Positions 36,392 through 47,003 are shown, counted from the stretch's first letter. The stretch is DNA of 64,000 nt from Arenibacter certesii DSM 19833 (GCF_000429545.1 NZ_AUCB01000011.1:99979-163978), one strand, 5' to 3'. The notes: a model not told the origin generated them from the sequence alone. Numbers and translations: made by a program.

Positions 36392-38001
36392 AACTATTTG
36401 CAGACTTAATTCGGGATTTAGATAGCACAAATAAAACCACTTCCAAAGTTGCCGCGTTAGTAGAATATTTTATTGCGGCTCCGGATAAGGATAAGGTTTG
36501 GGCCATTGCAATCCTTTCCCATAGACGTCCCCCTAGACCTGTTAATACTACTCTTATTAGATCTTGGGCAGCAGAATTAGCAGCGATTCCGTTATGGTTA
36601 TTTGAAGAATCATATCACATTGTTGGAGATTTAGCGGAAACCATTGCTTTAGTTATCCCATCATCCCAAAATAAGAGTGATAATAGCTTATTCCAATTTG
36701 TTGAAGAAATTATTCTACTCAAATCTTGGCCCGACAAGGAGAAGAAAGAATATTTGATAGAAAACTGGACCAATCTGTCCTATTATGAACGGTTTGTTTT
36801 CACCAAATTAATAACGGGTAGTTTTCGAATAGGAATTAGTCAAAAATTAATGACAAGGGCCTTGTCCAAGGCTACAGGGATAGAAGAGGATTTGTTGGCA
36901 TATCGATTAATGGGCAACTGGGATCCTAGTACTACTTCTTTTCACAATCTTATTATTAAACAAAGAGAATCCGATTTTATTTCTAAACCTTACCCATTCT
37001 ATTTGGCCTACCCCTTGGAGGGCGAGGTAGAAGACCTTGGTAGTGTATCTGATTGGTTTGTGGAACACAAATGGGACGGAATTAGAGCGCAAATAATAGT
37101 TAGGGATCAAGAGGTTTTTGTCTGGAGCAGGGGAGAAGAATTAGTCACTGATAAATATCCAGAATTTCATAGCCTGCCAGGAATCGTACCAGATGGAACA
37201 GTAATGGATGGGGAGATTCTTGCATTTTCCAATGGGGCAATCGGTTCGTTCAATGATTTGCAAACACGCATCGGGAGGAAAACCATTTCAACTAATTTAT
37301 TAAAGAAAACTCCCGTAGTATTAAAGGTATATGATTTATTGGAATGGAAGGGAGAGGATATTAGGAAACTCCCTTTAATGGATCGAAGGCAACTGCTGGA
37401 GCGCTTATTAACCCTTGAGCGAATGAACGAATTGCCAATACATCTTTCGGAAACAAGCCAATTATGTAATTGGGAAGAGGTAGCTGCAGAAAGGTCTAAA
37501 GCTCGTGAATATAGAAGTGAGGGGCTTATGATTAAAAATAAAAATTCTCCTTACAGGGTGGGACGTAAAAAAGGAGATTGGTGGAAATGGAAGGTTGACC
37601 CCCTCAGTATAGATGCGGTACTTACCTACGCTATGCGTGGTCATGGAAGGAGAACCAATTTATTTACTGATTATACTTTTGCTCTTTGGGATAAAGATGC
37701 TGAGGAACTGGTCACCTTTGCCAAAGCCTATTCTGGACTTACTGATGCCGAATTTAGGAAAGTAGATGCTTGGATTAAAAGGAATACATTGGAGCGATTT
37801 GGACCAGTGCGCAGTGTTACACCACAGTTGGTCTTTGAAATTGCTTTTGAAGGGGTAGCACTGTCTAAACGTCACAAAAGCGGAGTTGCAACGCGTTTCC
37901 CTCGAATAGTAAGATGGCGTCAAGATAAAAAAGTGGATGAGGCGAATTCCTTGGAAGATTTGAAAATGATGATTTCCATTCCGCAAAGTCAACATGAATA
38001 A
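36388..38001 (+). CDS. ATP-dependent DNA ligase (repair cassette)
   Basis: A 537-aa ATP-dependent ligase: an N-terminal DNA-binding domain (about 1-200), an adenylation domain with the nucleotidyl-acceptor Lys228 in VEHKWDGIRAQI (motif I), VMDGEILAF (motif IIIa/IV), SEGLMIKNKNSPYRVG (motif IV/V) and WWKWKVDPLSIDAVL (motif V), then an OB-fold. It seals nicks, alongside the essential NAD-dependent LigA expected elsewhere. It overlaps both neighbours (4 and 8 nt), so the cassette is translationally coupled. Confidence 0.94.
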   Translation: MKLFADLIRDLDSTNKTTSKVAALVEYFIAAPDKDKVWAIAILSHRRPPRPVNTTLIRSWAAELAAIPLWLFEESYHIVGDLAETIALVIPSSQNKSDNSLFQFVEEIILLKSWPDKEKKEYLIENWTNLSYYERFVFTKLITGSFRIGISQKLMTRALSKATGIEEDLLAYRLMGNWDPSTTSFHNLIIKQRESDFISKPYPFYLAYPLEGEVEDLGSVSDWFVEHKWDGIRAQIIVRDQEVFVWSRGEELVTDKYPEFHSLPGIVPDGTVMDGEILAFSNGAIGSFNDLQTRIGRKTISTNLLKKTPVVLKVYDLLEWKGEDIRKLPLMDRRQLLERLLTLERMNELPIHLSETSQLCNWEEVAAERSKAREYRSEGLMIKNKNSPYRVGRKKGDWWKWKVDPLSIDAVLTYAMRGHGRRTNLFTDYTFALWDKDAEELVTFAKAYSGLTDAEFRKVDAWIKRNTLERFGPVRSVTPQLVFEIAFEGVALSKRHKSGVATRFPRIVRWRQDKKVDEANSLEDLKMMISIPQSQHE

Positions 38002-40516
38002 AAACGAATTATTCCATATTGCCAATAATTGGTTCGAAAGTCAATCTTGGAAACCATTTCCTTTTCAAAAACAGGTCTGGACCGCTTTTTTACAAGGAAA
38101 AAATGGTCTCTTAAACGCACCTACAGGTAGTGGTAAGACCTATGCCCTCTGGATACCTATTGTACTAGACTATATTAAAAGCAATCCCGATTATAAATCC
38201 CAGCCAAAAAAAGGTGTCTTAGCCATTTGGGTAACCCCTTTAAGAGCATTGTCAGTGGAAATAAAGAATTCTGCTGAGCGGTTTGTAGAAGAAATTGGTG
38301 TTCCCTTAACCGTTGGAATAAGAACAGGGGATACCTCTCAAAAGGAACGTGCAGCGCAGAATAGGTCATTACCTAATTTATTAATAACTACCCCAGAGAG
38401 TCTCCAATTAATTTTGGCCTCCAAAGCATATGATAAAAAACTAAGTTCCCTGGTGTCAGTAGTTACGGATGAATGGCACGAATTATTGGGGAGTAAAAGA
38501 GGGGTTCAAATGGAGTTGGCACTTTCCCGTATCAAAAGCATAGCCCCTAAACTTCGAATTTGGGGTATATCGGCCACTATTGGAAACTTGGATCAAGCTA
38601 GAGAGGTATTACTAGGGCCTGGATCTAATGCTTATAAAAACTCAGTGTTAATTAAGGCGAAAATAAATAAGAAGATTACGGTAAAATCCATCATTCCAAA
38701 AAAAATGGAGATTTTTCCATGGCGTGGTCATTTGGGGCTCCATTTATTGGAAGAAGTGATTCCCATCATAAACAATAGTAAAACCACCCTTTTATTTACC
38801 AATACCCGTTCCCAGTGTGAAATATGGTTTCAAAAAATACTGGAAAAACATCCCGAGCTTGCAGGTGAAATGGCTATGCACCATGGAAGTATAAATAAGG
38901 AAACTAGGATATGGGTAGAAAATGCAATTCGCGATGCCACTTTAAAAGCTGTTGTGTGTACCTCTAGTTTAGATTTAGGGGTAGACTTTGCTCCGGTGGA
39001 GACTATTATTCAGATCGGGGGACCCAAAGGTGTGGCCCGTTTTTTACAACGGGCGGGACGTAGTGGACATCAACCGGGAAAAGAAAGCGTCATATATTTC
39101 TTGCCTACCCACGCCATGGAATTAATAGAGGCCTCTGCACTTCAAAAGGCAGTAGAATCCCAAAAAGTGGAGGATAGAATCCCCTACCTTAATAGTTATG
39201 ATGTCTTGGTGCAATATTTAACCACATTAGCTGTATCCGACGGATTTTATCCGGAAGAAATTTACGAGGAGGTGATTACCACATTTTGTTATCAAACCCT
39301 GACTTCGGATCAATTTGGTTGGATTTTAAATTTTATCACCTTGGGGAGCCAAAGCTTACACGCGTATGATGAATTTCAAAAAGTAGAAATTGAGGTGGAT
39401 GGTCGTTTTAAAATTAATAATAAGGGAGTAGCCATGAGACATCGCCTTCAGATTGGAACTATTGTAAGTGATGCTGTGTTAACCGTGAAATTTTTAAAAG
39501 GAGGTTATATTGGTTCAATAGAGGAATGGTTTATTTCCAAATTGAAGCCAGGAGATGTTTTTACTTTCGCCGGTCGCAATTTAGAGCTATTTCGAGTAAA
39601 GAATATGCTAGTGCTCGTTAAAAAAAGCAAGCAGCGCTCTTCCATTGTACCCAGTTGGATGGGGGGGAGAATGAGCCTTTCTTCAGAAATGAGCCAATTA
39701 CTTAGGGAAGAATTATATGCGGTTGCGGAATTGCTAAATAATAGCATAGAATCCAATTTGTATAGACCAGATCTCTTAACGAAAATTAGTACAAAAACCT
39801 TGTCAAGGGAACTTAGATCACTATTGCCTGTTTTTAAGAGGCAAGTGAAAGAAAGCATGGTTCCAGCTCATAATCAGTTTTTAATTGAGACCTTTAAAAC
39901 CCGTGAGGGATATCATAATGTTTTTTATCCATTTGAAGGTAGGTTTGTTCATGAAGCAATGGGAAGTTTGTTGGCGTACCGTATTAGTCTTTTAACACCT
40001 ATCACTTTCTCCATCGCATTCAACGATTATGGGTTTGAGCTCTTGTCTGATCAACAACTAGATATGCAGCAAGTCTTGGACAACGACCTCTTATCTCCAC
40101 AATTTTTGAAAAGCGATTTGGAGAAAAGCCTTAATGCTACTGAAATGGCCAGAAGAAAATTTAGAGATATTGCGGTCATTGCGGGGTTGGTTTTTACAGG
40201 TTACCCCAACAAATTGATAAAGAGCAAGCACCTGCAATCTAGCTCCCAATTACTCTTCAGTGTTTTTAAAGATTATGAACCGGAAAATTTGTTACTGCAA
40301 CAAGCCTATACGGAAACTTTTGAGCATCAACTGGAAGAAGGAAGGTTACAAATTGCATTAGATCGTATCTCATCACAAACTATAGTTTGGAAAGCATGTA
40401 ACAAGCCAACACCATTTTCATTTCCAATAATTACAGATAGGTTGCGCGAAAAACTTTCTTCTGAGAAGTTGGCGGACAGGATTAAACGTATGCTCAGTAA
40501 TTTAGAAAAACGGTAA
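37994..40516 (+). CDS. Ligase-associated Lhr-like DEXH helicase
   Basis: An 840-aa SF2 3'-5' DNA helicase of the Lhr core type. Walker A NAPTGSGKT (44-49 as TGSGKT) and the DEWH box at 159-162; motif III GISATIG; motif VI QRAGRSGHQPGKE; then WH and Lhr-specific C-terminal domains. It is the third gene of the cassette. It overlaps the ligase by 8 nt. Homologues unwind DNA with a partner nuclease and ligase in a DNA damage response. Confidence 0.94.
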   Translation: MNKNELFHIANNWFESQSWKPFPFQKQVWTAFLQGKNGLLNAPTGSGKTYALWIPIVLDYIKSNPDYKSQPKKGVLAIWVTPLRALSVEIKNSAERFVEEIGVPLTVGIRTGDTSQKERAAQNRSLPNLLITTPESLQLILASKAYDKKLSSLVSVVTDEWHELLGSKRGVQMELALSRIKSIAPKLRIWGISATIGNLDQAREVLLGPGSNAYKNSVLIKAKINKKITVKSIIPKKMEIFPWRGHLGLHLLEEVIPIINNSKTTLLFTNTRSQCEIWFQKILEKHPELAGEMAMHHGSINKETRIWVENAIRDATLKAVVCTSSLDLGVDFAPVETIIQIGGPKGVARFLQRAGRSGHQPGKESVIYFLPTHAMELIEASALQKAVESQKVEDRIPYLNSYDVLVQYLTTLAVSDGFYPEEIYEEVITTFCYQTLTSDQFGWILNFITLGSQSLHAYDEFQKVEIEVDGRFKINNKGVAMRHRLQIGTIVSDAVLTVKFLKGGYIGSIEEWFISKLKPGDVFTFAGRNLELFRVKNMLVLVKKSKQRSSIVPSWMGGRMSLSSEMSQLLREELYAVAELLNNSIESNLYRPDLLTKISTKTLSRELRSLLPVFKRQVKESMVPAHNQFLIETFKTREGYHNVFYPFEGRFVHEAMGSLLAYRISLLTPITFSIAFNDYGFELLSDQQLDMQQVLDNDLLSPQFLKSDLEKSLNATEMARRKFRDIAVIAGLVFTGYPNKLIKSKHLQSSSQLLFSVFKDYEPENLLLQQAYTETFEHQLEEGRLQIALDRISSQTIVWKACNKPTPFSFPIITDRLREKLSSEKLADRIKRMLSNLEKR

Positions 40517-40543
40517 CTTTACAGCCTAAATTATTCGTTTATA

Positions 40544-41170
40544 ATGGAAATTACAATCGGTGACACCCTTTTCACGCTTCATCCCAGTGGAGCAGTTTAC
40601 TGGAAAGACCAAAATATGCTTTTGATCGCCGATGTACATTTGGGAAAAATCTCCCATTTTAGAAAATTTGGAAGTGCTATTCCCCAAAAGGCTATCAACA
40701 CCAATTTTGAGCGATTAAATAAACTGGTTTCTTATTTTAATCCTGATAAGATTTGCTTTTTGGGCGATCTTTTTCACAGTACCCTAAATAATGAGTGGGG
40801 GTTATTTGAAGTTTGGGTGAAAAATCAGTCTTCTGCGATAATTCTTATAAAGGGGAATCACGATATAATTTCACCCGAAAAATTTAGTGAGTTGGGAATC
40901 CAAATGGAGAGGGAGTTATTACTAAATCAATTTCTTCTTACCCATCATCCCGAAATAAGAGAAGGTGTATTTAATATCTCTGGACATATTCATCCTGGAA
41001 TTAAAGTACGGGGGGTTGGGAGGCAATCACTCAGTGTACCCTGTTTTCACAAACAGCTAAACCAACTAACGCTACCCGCATTTGGTGCTTTTACAGGGAA
41101 ATTTCTAATAACTCCTAAAATTGGGGATGCTATCTATGCCACTGCTGCTGATGAGGTTATTAAAATTTAA
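40544..41170 (+). CDS. pdeM: Ligase-associated metallophosphoesterase PdeM
   Basis: A 208-aa calcineurin-like phosphoesterase with all metal motifs: LIADVHLGKISHF, FLGDLFHS, IKGNHDII, LTHHPE and SGHIHPG. It is the fourth gene of the ligase-associated cassette (27 nt after the helicase), and would be a Mn2+-dependent DNA endonuclease acting with it. It ends the block, just before the convergent thioredoxin gene. Confidence 0.93.
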   Translation: MEITIGDTLFTLHPSGAVYWKDQNMLLIADVHLGKISHFRKFGSAIPQKAINTNFERLNKLVSYFNPDKICFLGDLFHSTLNNEWGLFEVWVKNQSSAIILIKGNHDIISPEKFSELGIQMERELLLNQFLLTHHPEIREGVFNISGHIHPGIKVRGVGRQSLSVPCFHKQLNQLTLPAFGAFTGKFLITPKIGDAIYATAADEVIKI

Positions 41171-41238
41171 AGTATTGTCTTGAATACTGATAAAGCCCAG
41201 CAATTAACGGATAGACCTATGGGATAGGAAGTTACTAC

Positions 41239-41688
41239 TTAACGATGTTTACGTAAAAACTGCAAATAGCGATCTATGTCAGATTTACTACCATAGCCAG
41301 AAATACTTGCTCTTTCTTGCTTTGCAGCGCTCACAAGGCTTATGAAGGGAAAAATACCTTTTTTATTATAGCGTGATAGCAAATCCATATTTTGTTCCAT
41401 TTCCTCTGGACTTAGTCTATCTTTTTTTCTAGGGATATCTATATAAAGTAGCACGTAGTCTGAGGCTATATCGGCAAAGTCATCTGTGTCTAAAACATTT
41501 TTCTTTAAAACGCTACAGGGTGCACACCAATCACTTCCAGTAAAATACATCAGGATATCTTTATTGCTTTTCTTTGCTTTCCCAATAGCATCTTCGAAAT
41601 TGGTATGCCAATTCTGTCCCAAAGTAGTGTTATTACTTTGAGCGCTAAGGAATAGGGGTAAAAATATAAAAAAGAAGTATGGTTTCAT
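41239..41688 (-). CDS. Exported thioredoxin-like protein
   Basis: A 149-aa periplasmic thioredoxin-fold protein: signal peptide MKPYFFFIFLPLFLSAQ, then the redox motif GSDWCAPCSVLK. The cis-Pro is not a clear TP; GIFPFISLV could be that region. It resembles DUF255/thioredoxin_7 proteins that handle damaged or misfolded periplasmic thiols. It is convergent with pdeM. Partner unknown. Confidence 0.85.
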   Translation of the reverse strand: MKPYFFFIFLPLFLSAQSNNTTLGQNWHTNFEDAIGKAKKSNKDILMYFTGSDWCAPCSVLKKNVLDTDDFADIASDYVLLYIDIPRKKDRLSPEEMEQNMDLLSRYNKKGIFPFISLVSAAKQERASISGYGSKSDIDRYLQFLRKHR

Positions 41689-41844
41689 CCTAAAGTAGTT
41701 TACTCACAACGTGGGAATTGAATTCGCTAATCCTTACCTGCCCATTCCGTTCGGCCGGGCTTCATATTATTGGTAGTTTCCGTCCGATACCTCAGGAGCA
41801 TTCCCATGTGGTATCAGACAGAAAACCTTAGAGGCTAAAAGCAT

Positions 41845-42171
41845 CTATTTTAAGAAGGCATCCATACCCGGAATATTGGGCATTCCATCTTTTGCAACGG
41901 CAGCCAATTCGTTTTCATTGATGGTGGTAGCCTTTTCAATGGCTTTGTTCAAAGTAAGGATCAGGTAATCTTCTAACTGTTCCTTGTCTTCCAATAAACT
42001 GTCATTTACCTCAATGGATTTTATAGTCCTGTTGGCTGTAATGCTAACTTTTAACAACCCGTCTGGGGATTGTTCGTCTATGATTACCGTATTTAGCCGC
42101 TCTTTAGTTTGTTGTACTTTTTCTTGGGTTTCTTTAAGTTTCCCTAACATGCCCATCATATCTCCAAACAT
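41845..42171 (-). CDS. YbaB/EbfC-family nucleoid-associated protein
   Basis: A 108-aa DNA-binding protein: [20 protein letters not shown] (an amphipathic helix), a beta core with [19 protein letters not shown], then a C-terminal helix ([20 protein letters not shown]). The length is standard. It bends or bridges DNA as a dimer. In many bacteria it sits beside dnaX/recR; here it does not. Confidence 0.92.
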   Translation of the reverse strand: MFGDMMGMLGKLKETQEKVQQTKERLNTVIIDEQSPDGLLKVSITANRTIKSIEVNDSLLEDKEQLEDYLILTLNKAIEKATTINENELAAVAKDGMPNIPGMDAFLK

Positions 42172-42393
42172 AATTATCTATTTAAATTAACAAGGTTCAA
42201 AATTAGTAAATAGAATTCACTTCTCTATCAATAGCACTTGGGTTAGTGAAATTTATAGGAAATATACCATCTTTGTTTATATAATTACTTTGTTGCCAGA
42301 TAACAAGTTAAGAAGGGAAGTTGTTTCTGTATTTTTGACATTTTTGGATGAATTTTTAATATTTGTTTAGCCTTATAGCACGCATATAAATAT

Positions 42394-42401
42394 TACTTTT
42401 G
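42394..42401 (+). promoter_or_regulatory. Putative -7 element (TACTTTTG) of the oligopeptidase gene
   Basis: TAnnTTTG match 16 nt upstream of ATG 42418, in a short AT-rich leader. Confidence 0.45.
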
Positions 42402-42417
42402 CGCTTTCTTAAAAAAA

Positions 42418-44505
42418 ATGATTCCTATGCAGCAGCAATTACTACCTCCCAGTTTAAAAAAAGTGCCTAAAGAATTAACTATGCACGGGGATACTAGGGT
42501 AGATCCTTATTATTGGTTAAACGATAGGGAGGACCCGGAGGTAGTTGCATATTTGGAGCAGGAAAATGCCTATTACGAATCGCTTACTGCGCATACCAAC
42601 GACTTAAAGGAGGAGTTGTTCCAGGAAATGAAAGCAAGAATTAAGGAAGATGACTCTTCTGTACCCTATAAGTATAATGGGTACTGGTATTCTACTCGTT
42701 TTGAGGTTGGCAAGGAATACCCCATTTTTGCAAGAAGGTTCGAAATAGAGGACGCCCCGGAGGAAATAATGGTGGACTGTAATAGTATGGCCCAAGGGTT
42801 TGATTATTTTAATTTAGGCGGACTATCTGTAAGTCCTAACAATAAGTTGGCGGTTTTTGGAATCGATACTGTATCTAGAAGACAGTACACTTTACACTTT
42901 AAGGACTTGGAAACGGGGGAATTACTTCCCGATAAAATAGAAAATACTACTGGAGGTGCCGTTTGGGCCAATGATAATAAAACCGTTTTCTACACTCAAA
43001 AGGATCCGGTTACGCTGCGGTCAAATAATATATACAAGCATATTCTGGGTACACCTGCGGAAGAAGACAAACTAGTCTTTCATGAAGAGGACGATACCTT
43101 TACCACTTTTGTATATAAAACAAAATCCAGAAAGTTTATTGTTATTGGCTCTTCTAGTACGCTCACTTCGGAATTCCAGATTTTAAATGCGGACCATGCG
43201 GAGGGAGACTTTCAAATTTTTTCCAAAAGAATTAGGGGATTGGAGTATTCTATAGCGCATTACCATAATGACTTTTATATCCTTACCAATAAGGATGACG
43301 CCACTAACTTTAAGGTAATGAGAACCTCTGATAATCAAACCGAATCTGATCATTGGCAAGAGTTTATACCGCATCGTGAAGAGGTATTATTGGAGGATAT
43401 AGAGATATTTAAGGATTACTATGTGCTTTCTGAGCGGGAAAATGGCTTAAACCTTATAAAAATTGTAAAATGGGATGGTACGGACAGTTACTATTTACCC
43501 TTTAATGATGAAACCTATACTGCCTATGTAGGTGCCAATCCCGATTTTAATACAGAAATACTTAGATATGGTTATAATTCCATGACCACTCCTAGTTCTG
43601 TTATCGATTTTAATATGCGGACCAAGGAAAGCGTTATTAAAAAGGAGCAAGAAGTATTGGGCGGTAAATTTAATAAGGAAAATTATATTTCTAAAAGGAT
43701 TTGGGCAACAGCCTCGGATGGGGTTAAGGTCCCAATTTCGCTAGTATACCATAAAGATACAAAGTTAGATGGTAAGAGTCCATTATTGCAATATGCTTAT
43801 GGAGCTTATGGCTACACCATTGACCCTTATTTTTCAACAGTACGATTAAGCCTGCTGGATAGAGGGTTTATTTATGCTATTACCCATGTAAGGGGAGGGG
43901 AGTATCTTGGCAGGAAATGGTATGAAGACGGTAGACTCTTGCAGAAAATGAACACTTTTACAGATTTTATAGATTGTTCTAAATACCTAATAGAGAAAAA
44001 ATTTACTAGTCCGGCACATTTATATGCTATGGGAGGCTCTGCTGGTGGACTTTTAATGGGCGCAGTGATAAATTTAGCCCCTGAAATTTATAATGGTGTT
44101 ATTTCCGCAGTACCTTTTGTTGACGTGTTAACAACTATGCTAGACGATTCTATTCCATTGACGACAGGGGAATATGATGAATGGGGGAATCCCAATGAAA
44201 AGGAATATTATGATTATATGAAAAAGTATTCTCCATATGATAATGTGGTAGAACAAGGATATCCTAATATGCTTGTTACAACGGGACTGCATGACTCTCA
44301 GGTGCAGTATTTTGAACCAGCTAAATGGGTAGCAAGAATTAGGGAACTCAAAAAAGATAAAAATATATTATTGTTCAACATTAACATGGAGGCTGGTCAT
44401 GGCGGGGCTTCCGGGCGGTTTGAATCCCTACGTGAAGTAGCAAAAGAATATGCGTTTTTATTAGATTTGGAGCAAAATAAATCAAAAATCGAAAAAAAAG
44501 GTTAA
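42418..44505 (+). CDS. ptrB: Prolyl oligopeptidase-family oligopeptidase B
   Basis: A 695-aa cytoplasmic serine peptidase of family S9A with a beta-propeller (about 80-400) and an alpha/beta-hydrolase domain. The nucleophile is in MGGSAGGLLMGA, the catalytic Asp region is TGLHDSQVQYFEPAKW, and the His is in MEAGHGGASGRF. The N-terminus LTMHGDTRVDPYYWLNDRED is family-typical. It cleaves after Arg/Lys in oligopeptides. The start may be at 42418 or two codons later. Confidence 0.92.
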   Translation: MIPMQQQLLPPSLKKVPKELTMHGDTRVDPYYWLNDREDPEVVAYLEQENAYYESLTAHTNDLKEELFQEMKARIKEDDSSVPYKYNGYWYSTRFEVGKEYPIFARRFEIEDAPEEIMVDCNSMAQGFDYFNLGGLSVSPNNKLAVFGIDTVSRRQYTLHFKDLETGELLPDKIENTTGGAVWANDNKTVFYTQKDPVTLRSNNIYKHILGTPAEEDKLVFHEEDDTFTTFVYKTKSRKFIVIGSSSTLTSEFQILNADHAEGDFQIFSKRIRGLEYSIAHYHNDFYILTNKDDATNFKVMRTSDNQTESDHWQEFIPHREEVLLEDIEIFKDYYVLSERENGLNLIKIVKWDGTDSYYLPFNDETYTAYVGANPDFNTEILRYGYNSMTTPSSVIDFNMRTKESVIKKEQEVLGGKFNKENYISKRIWATASDGVKVPISLVYHKDTKLDGKSPLLQYAYGAYGYTIDPYFSTVRLSLLDRGFIYAITHVRGGEYLGRKWYEDGRLLQKMNTFTDFIDCSKYLIEKKFTSPAHLYAMGGSAGGLLMGAVINLAPEIYNGVISAVPFVDVLTTMLDDSIPLTTGEYDEWGNPNEKEYYDYMKKYSPYDNVVEQGYPNMLVTTGLHDSQVQYFEPAKWVARIRELKKDKNILLFNINMEAGHGGASGRFESLREVAKEYAFLLDLEQNKSKIEKKG

Positions 44506-44569
44506 TTTTGTGCTATAAATATTGGCGAAAAATCACTAAGTCAATAAGTTCTAACCCTAGAAAATATCT

Positions 44570-45610
44570 ATGGAACATAAGATAAATGCTTATAACAACC
44601 TCCTAGAACTTATAGGAAACACCCCATTAATCAAACTTAATAAAGTAGCTGCACCTCTAACTGGTAATTTTTATGCCAAGGTAGAAGGCTTTAATCCTGG
44701 GCACTCTGCTAAGGATCGAATTGCAATTCACATCATTGAAGAGGCAGAACGTAGGGGAATATTAAAGAAAGGAAGTACTATTATAGAAACTACATCTGGA
44801 AATACCGGCTTTAGTATTGCCATGATTAGTATCATTAAAGGGTATGACTGTATTTTGGCAGTTAGCTCTAAGTCTTCACAAGACAAAATTGATATGTTGA
44901 GGTCTATGGGAGCCAAAGTGTATGTTTGTCCTGCTCACGTAAGTGCAGATGATCCTAGGTCCTATTATGAGGTCGCTAAAAGATTGCACGAGGAAACAGA
45001 AGGCTCCATTTATATAAATCAATATTTTAATGAGCTTAATGCAGATGCTCATTATCATAGTACTGGACCAGAAATTTGGGATCAGACCAATGGGCATATT
45101 ACTCACTTTATTGCCTGTAGTGGTACTGGAGGTACTATATCGGGGACTGCCAAATATCTAAAAGAACAAAATCCCGAAATTCGTGTCATAGGTGTTGATG
45201 CCTATGGATCTGTATTAAAAAAATATCACGAAACAGGAGAATTGGATAATAATGAAATCTATCCTTACCGAATTGAAGGTTTGGGGAAAAATTTAATTCC
45301 TACTGCTACTAATTTTAAAATAATTGATGAGTTTGTAAAAGTTACGGACGAGGAAAGTGCGCATACTGCCCGTGAGATATCTAGATCAGAAGGGATTTTT
45401 GTGGGTTACACCAGTGGTGCGGTTATGCAGGCGGTAAAGCAATTGAATGAGTTAGGGGAATTTGATGAAAATAGCAACGTAGTGGTTATTTTTCCTGATC
45501 ATGGGTCTCGATACATGAGTAAAATATATAGTGACCAATGGATGGCAGATCAAGGATTCTTTGACACAAAAAATATAGAAGAGCCACAAAAAATAGAGTT
45601 TATAAAATAG
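44570..45610 (+). CDS. PLP-dependent cysteine synthase/cystathionine beta-synthase-like enzyme, possible cysteate synthase
   Basis: A 346-aa fold-type II PLP enzyme. The PLP lysine is in [12 protein letters not shown], the substrate loop is [11 protein letters not shown], and the phosphate cup is [12 protein letters not shown]. Assigned only to the O-acetylserine sulfhydrylase/CBS group. Its neighbour is a serine-palmitoyltransferase-like gene 113 nt downstream. In Bacteroidota that make sulfonolipids, a PLP synthase supplies cysteate for the acyltransferase, so this enzyme could be that synthase (inference). The alternative is plain cysteine synthesis. Confidence 0.88.
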   Translation: MEHKINAYNNLLELIGNTPLIKLNKVAAPLTGNFYAKVEGFNPGHSAKDRIAIHIIEEAERRGILKKGSTIIETTSGNTGFSIAMISIIKGYDCILAVSSKSSQDKIDMLRSMGAKVYVCPAHVSADDPRSYYEVAKRLHEETEGSIYINQYFNELNADAHYHSTGPEIWDQTNGHITHFIACSGTGGTISGTAKYLKEQNPEIRVIGVDAYGSVLKKYHETGELDNNEIYPYRIEGLGKNLIPTATNFKIIDEFVKVTDEESAHTAREISRSEGIFVGYTSGAVMQAVKQLNELGEFDENSNVVVIFPDHGSRYMSKIYSDQWMADQGFFDTKNIEEPQKIEFIK

Positions 45611-45692
45611 AAAGTACATTGTTATTAACAATTTAAAAAGCAACGGTGGCTCAATCGTTGCTTTTGAGATATGAATGTGAGTTAAAAACATT

Positions 45693-45700
45693 TACTTTTG
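45693..45700 (+). promoter_or_regulatory. Putative -7 element (TACTTTTG) of the SPT-like gene
   Basis: TAnnTTTG match 23 nt upstream of ATG 45724. It implies that this gene can be transcribed apart from the synthase gene. Confidence 0.5.
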
Positions 45701-45723
45701 CACTAACAATCAAACCAATCTAG

Positions 45724-46983
45724 ATGAGAGATTTATTTGAAAGAATTATTGAAAATAAAGGACCATTAGGGAAATGGGCCTCGCAAGCGGAAGGATATTT
45801 TGTTTTTCCAAAATTAGAAGGACCTATCTCTAATAGAATGAAATTCCAAGGTAAAGAAGTTATTACTTGGAGCATCAATGATTATTTGGGGCTTGCAAAT
45901 TTACCGGAAGTGAAGAAGGTAGATGGAGAAACTGCGTTGGAATATGGAGCTGCATTCCCAATGGGAGCCAGAATGATGTCTGGACATACCGAGTTTCATG
46001 AGCAATTAGAACAAGAACTGGCTGCATTTGTGCAGAAAGAGTCTGCTTATTTATTGAATTTTGGTTATCAGGGAATGGTTTCGGCCATTGATGCTTTGGT
46101 TTCTAAAGACGATATAATCGTTTATGACGTTGATTCTCATGCCTGTATTATAGATGGCGTTCGCTTACACATGGGCAAGCGTTTTACCTTTAAGCACAAC
46201 GACATGGAAAGCTTGGAGAAAAACCTTGAACGTGCCGTAAAAATGGCTGAACAGACCGGGGGAGGGATTTTAGTGATCTCCGAAGGCGTATTTGGTATGA
46301 GAGGAGAACAAGGTAAACTTAAGGAAATTGTAGCGCTAAAAGAAAAATATAACTTTAGGCTATTTGTTGATGATGCTCATGGTTTTGGTACTTTGGGAGC
46401 TACAGGAGCAGGGGCTGGAGAAGAGCAAGGCATACAAGACGGTATAGATGTGTACTTTGCAACTTTCGCCAAATCTATGGCCGGTATTGGTGCTTTCTTA
46501 GCCGCTGATGCAGAAATCATAGATTATCTAAAATATAACCTTCGTTCTCAAATGTTTGCTAAATCATTGCCTATGATTTACGTGAAAGGAGCCTTGAAAC
46601 GTTTAGATATGTTGCGCACTCAACCAGAGTTGAAAGCTAAACTATGGGAGAACGTAAACGCCTTACAAAACGGACTAAAGGATAGAGGTTTTGATATAGG
46701 TACTACCACTAGTTGTGTTACCCCTGTATATCTTAACGGAAGTATTCCGGAAGCAATGGCCTTAGTGAAGGACTTAAGGGAAAACTTTGGAATATTTTGT
46801 TCTATTGTAGTATATCCTGTTATCCCAAAAGGAATGATACTTCTAAGAATGATTCCTACCGCAACCCACACTTTACAAGATGTGTCCGAAACTTTGGAAG
46901 CGTTTTCAGTAATTAGAGAGCGATTGCAAAATGGAACCTATAAGAGATTATCTGCCGCAGTTTCTGCAGCAATGGGAGAATAA
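45724..46983 (+). CDS. Serine palmitoyltransferase-like alpha-oxoamine synthase, possible cysteate acyltransferase
   Basis: A 419-aa PLP-dependent enzyme of the alpha-oxoamine synthase family (SPT, BioF, Kbl, HemA). Motifs: WSINDYLGLAN, MMSGHTEFHEQLEQELAAF, DSHACIIDGVRL, the Asp region LFVDDAHGFGTLG and the PLP Lys in FATFAKSMAGIGA. It decarboxylatively condenses an amino acid with an acyl thioester: serine to 3-ketosphinganine, or cysteate to 3-ketocapnine (the latter is known for sulfonolipid formers such as Flavobacterium johnsoniae). It has its own promoter and a strong terminator. Which amino acid it uses is not decided here. Confidence 0.9.
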   Translation: MRDLFERIIENKGPLGKWASQAEGYFVFPKLEGPISNRMKFQGKEVITWSINDYLGLANLPEVKKVDGETALEYGAAFPMGARMMSGHTEFHEQLEQELAAFVQKESAYLLNFGYQGMVSAIDALVSKDDIIVYDVDSHACIIDGVRLHMGKRFTFKHNDMESLEKNLERAVKMAEQTGGGILVISEGVFGMRGEQGKLKEIVALKEKYNFRLFVDDAHGFGTLGATGAGAGEEQGIQDGIDVYFATFAKSMAGIGAFLAADAEIIDYLKYNLRSQMFAKSLPMIYVKGALKRLDMLRTQPELKAKLWENVNALQNGLKDRGFDIGTTTSCVTPVYLNGSIPEAMALVKDLRENFGIFCSIVVYPVIPKGMILLRMIPTATHTLQDVSETLEAFSVIRERLQNGTYKRLSAAVSAAMGE

Positions 46984-47003
46984 AATTATATTTTAATACT
47001 ATT

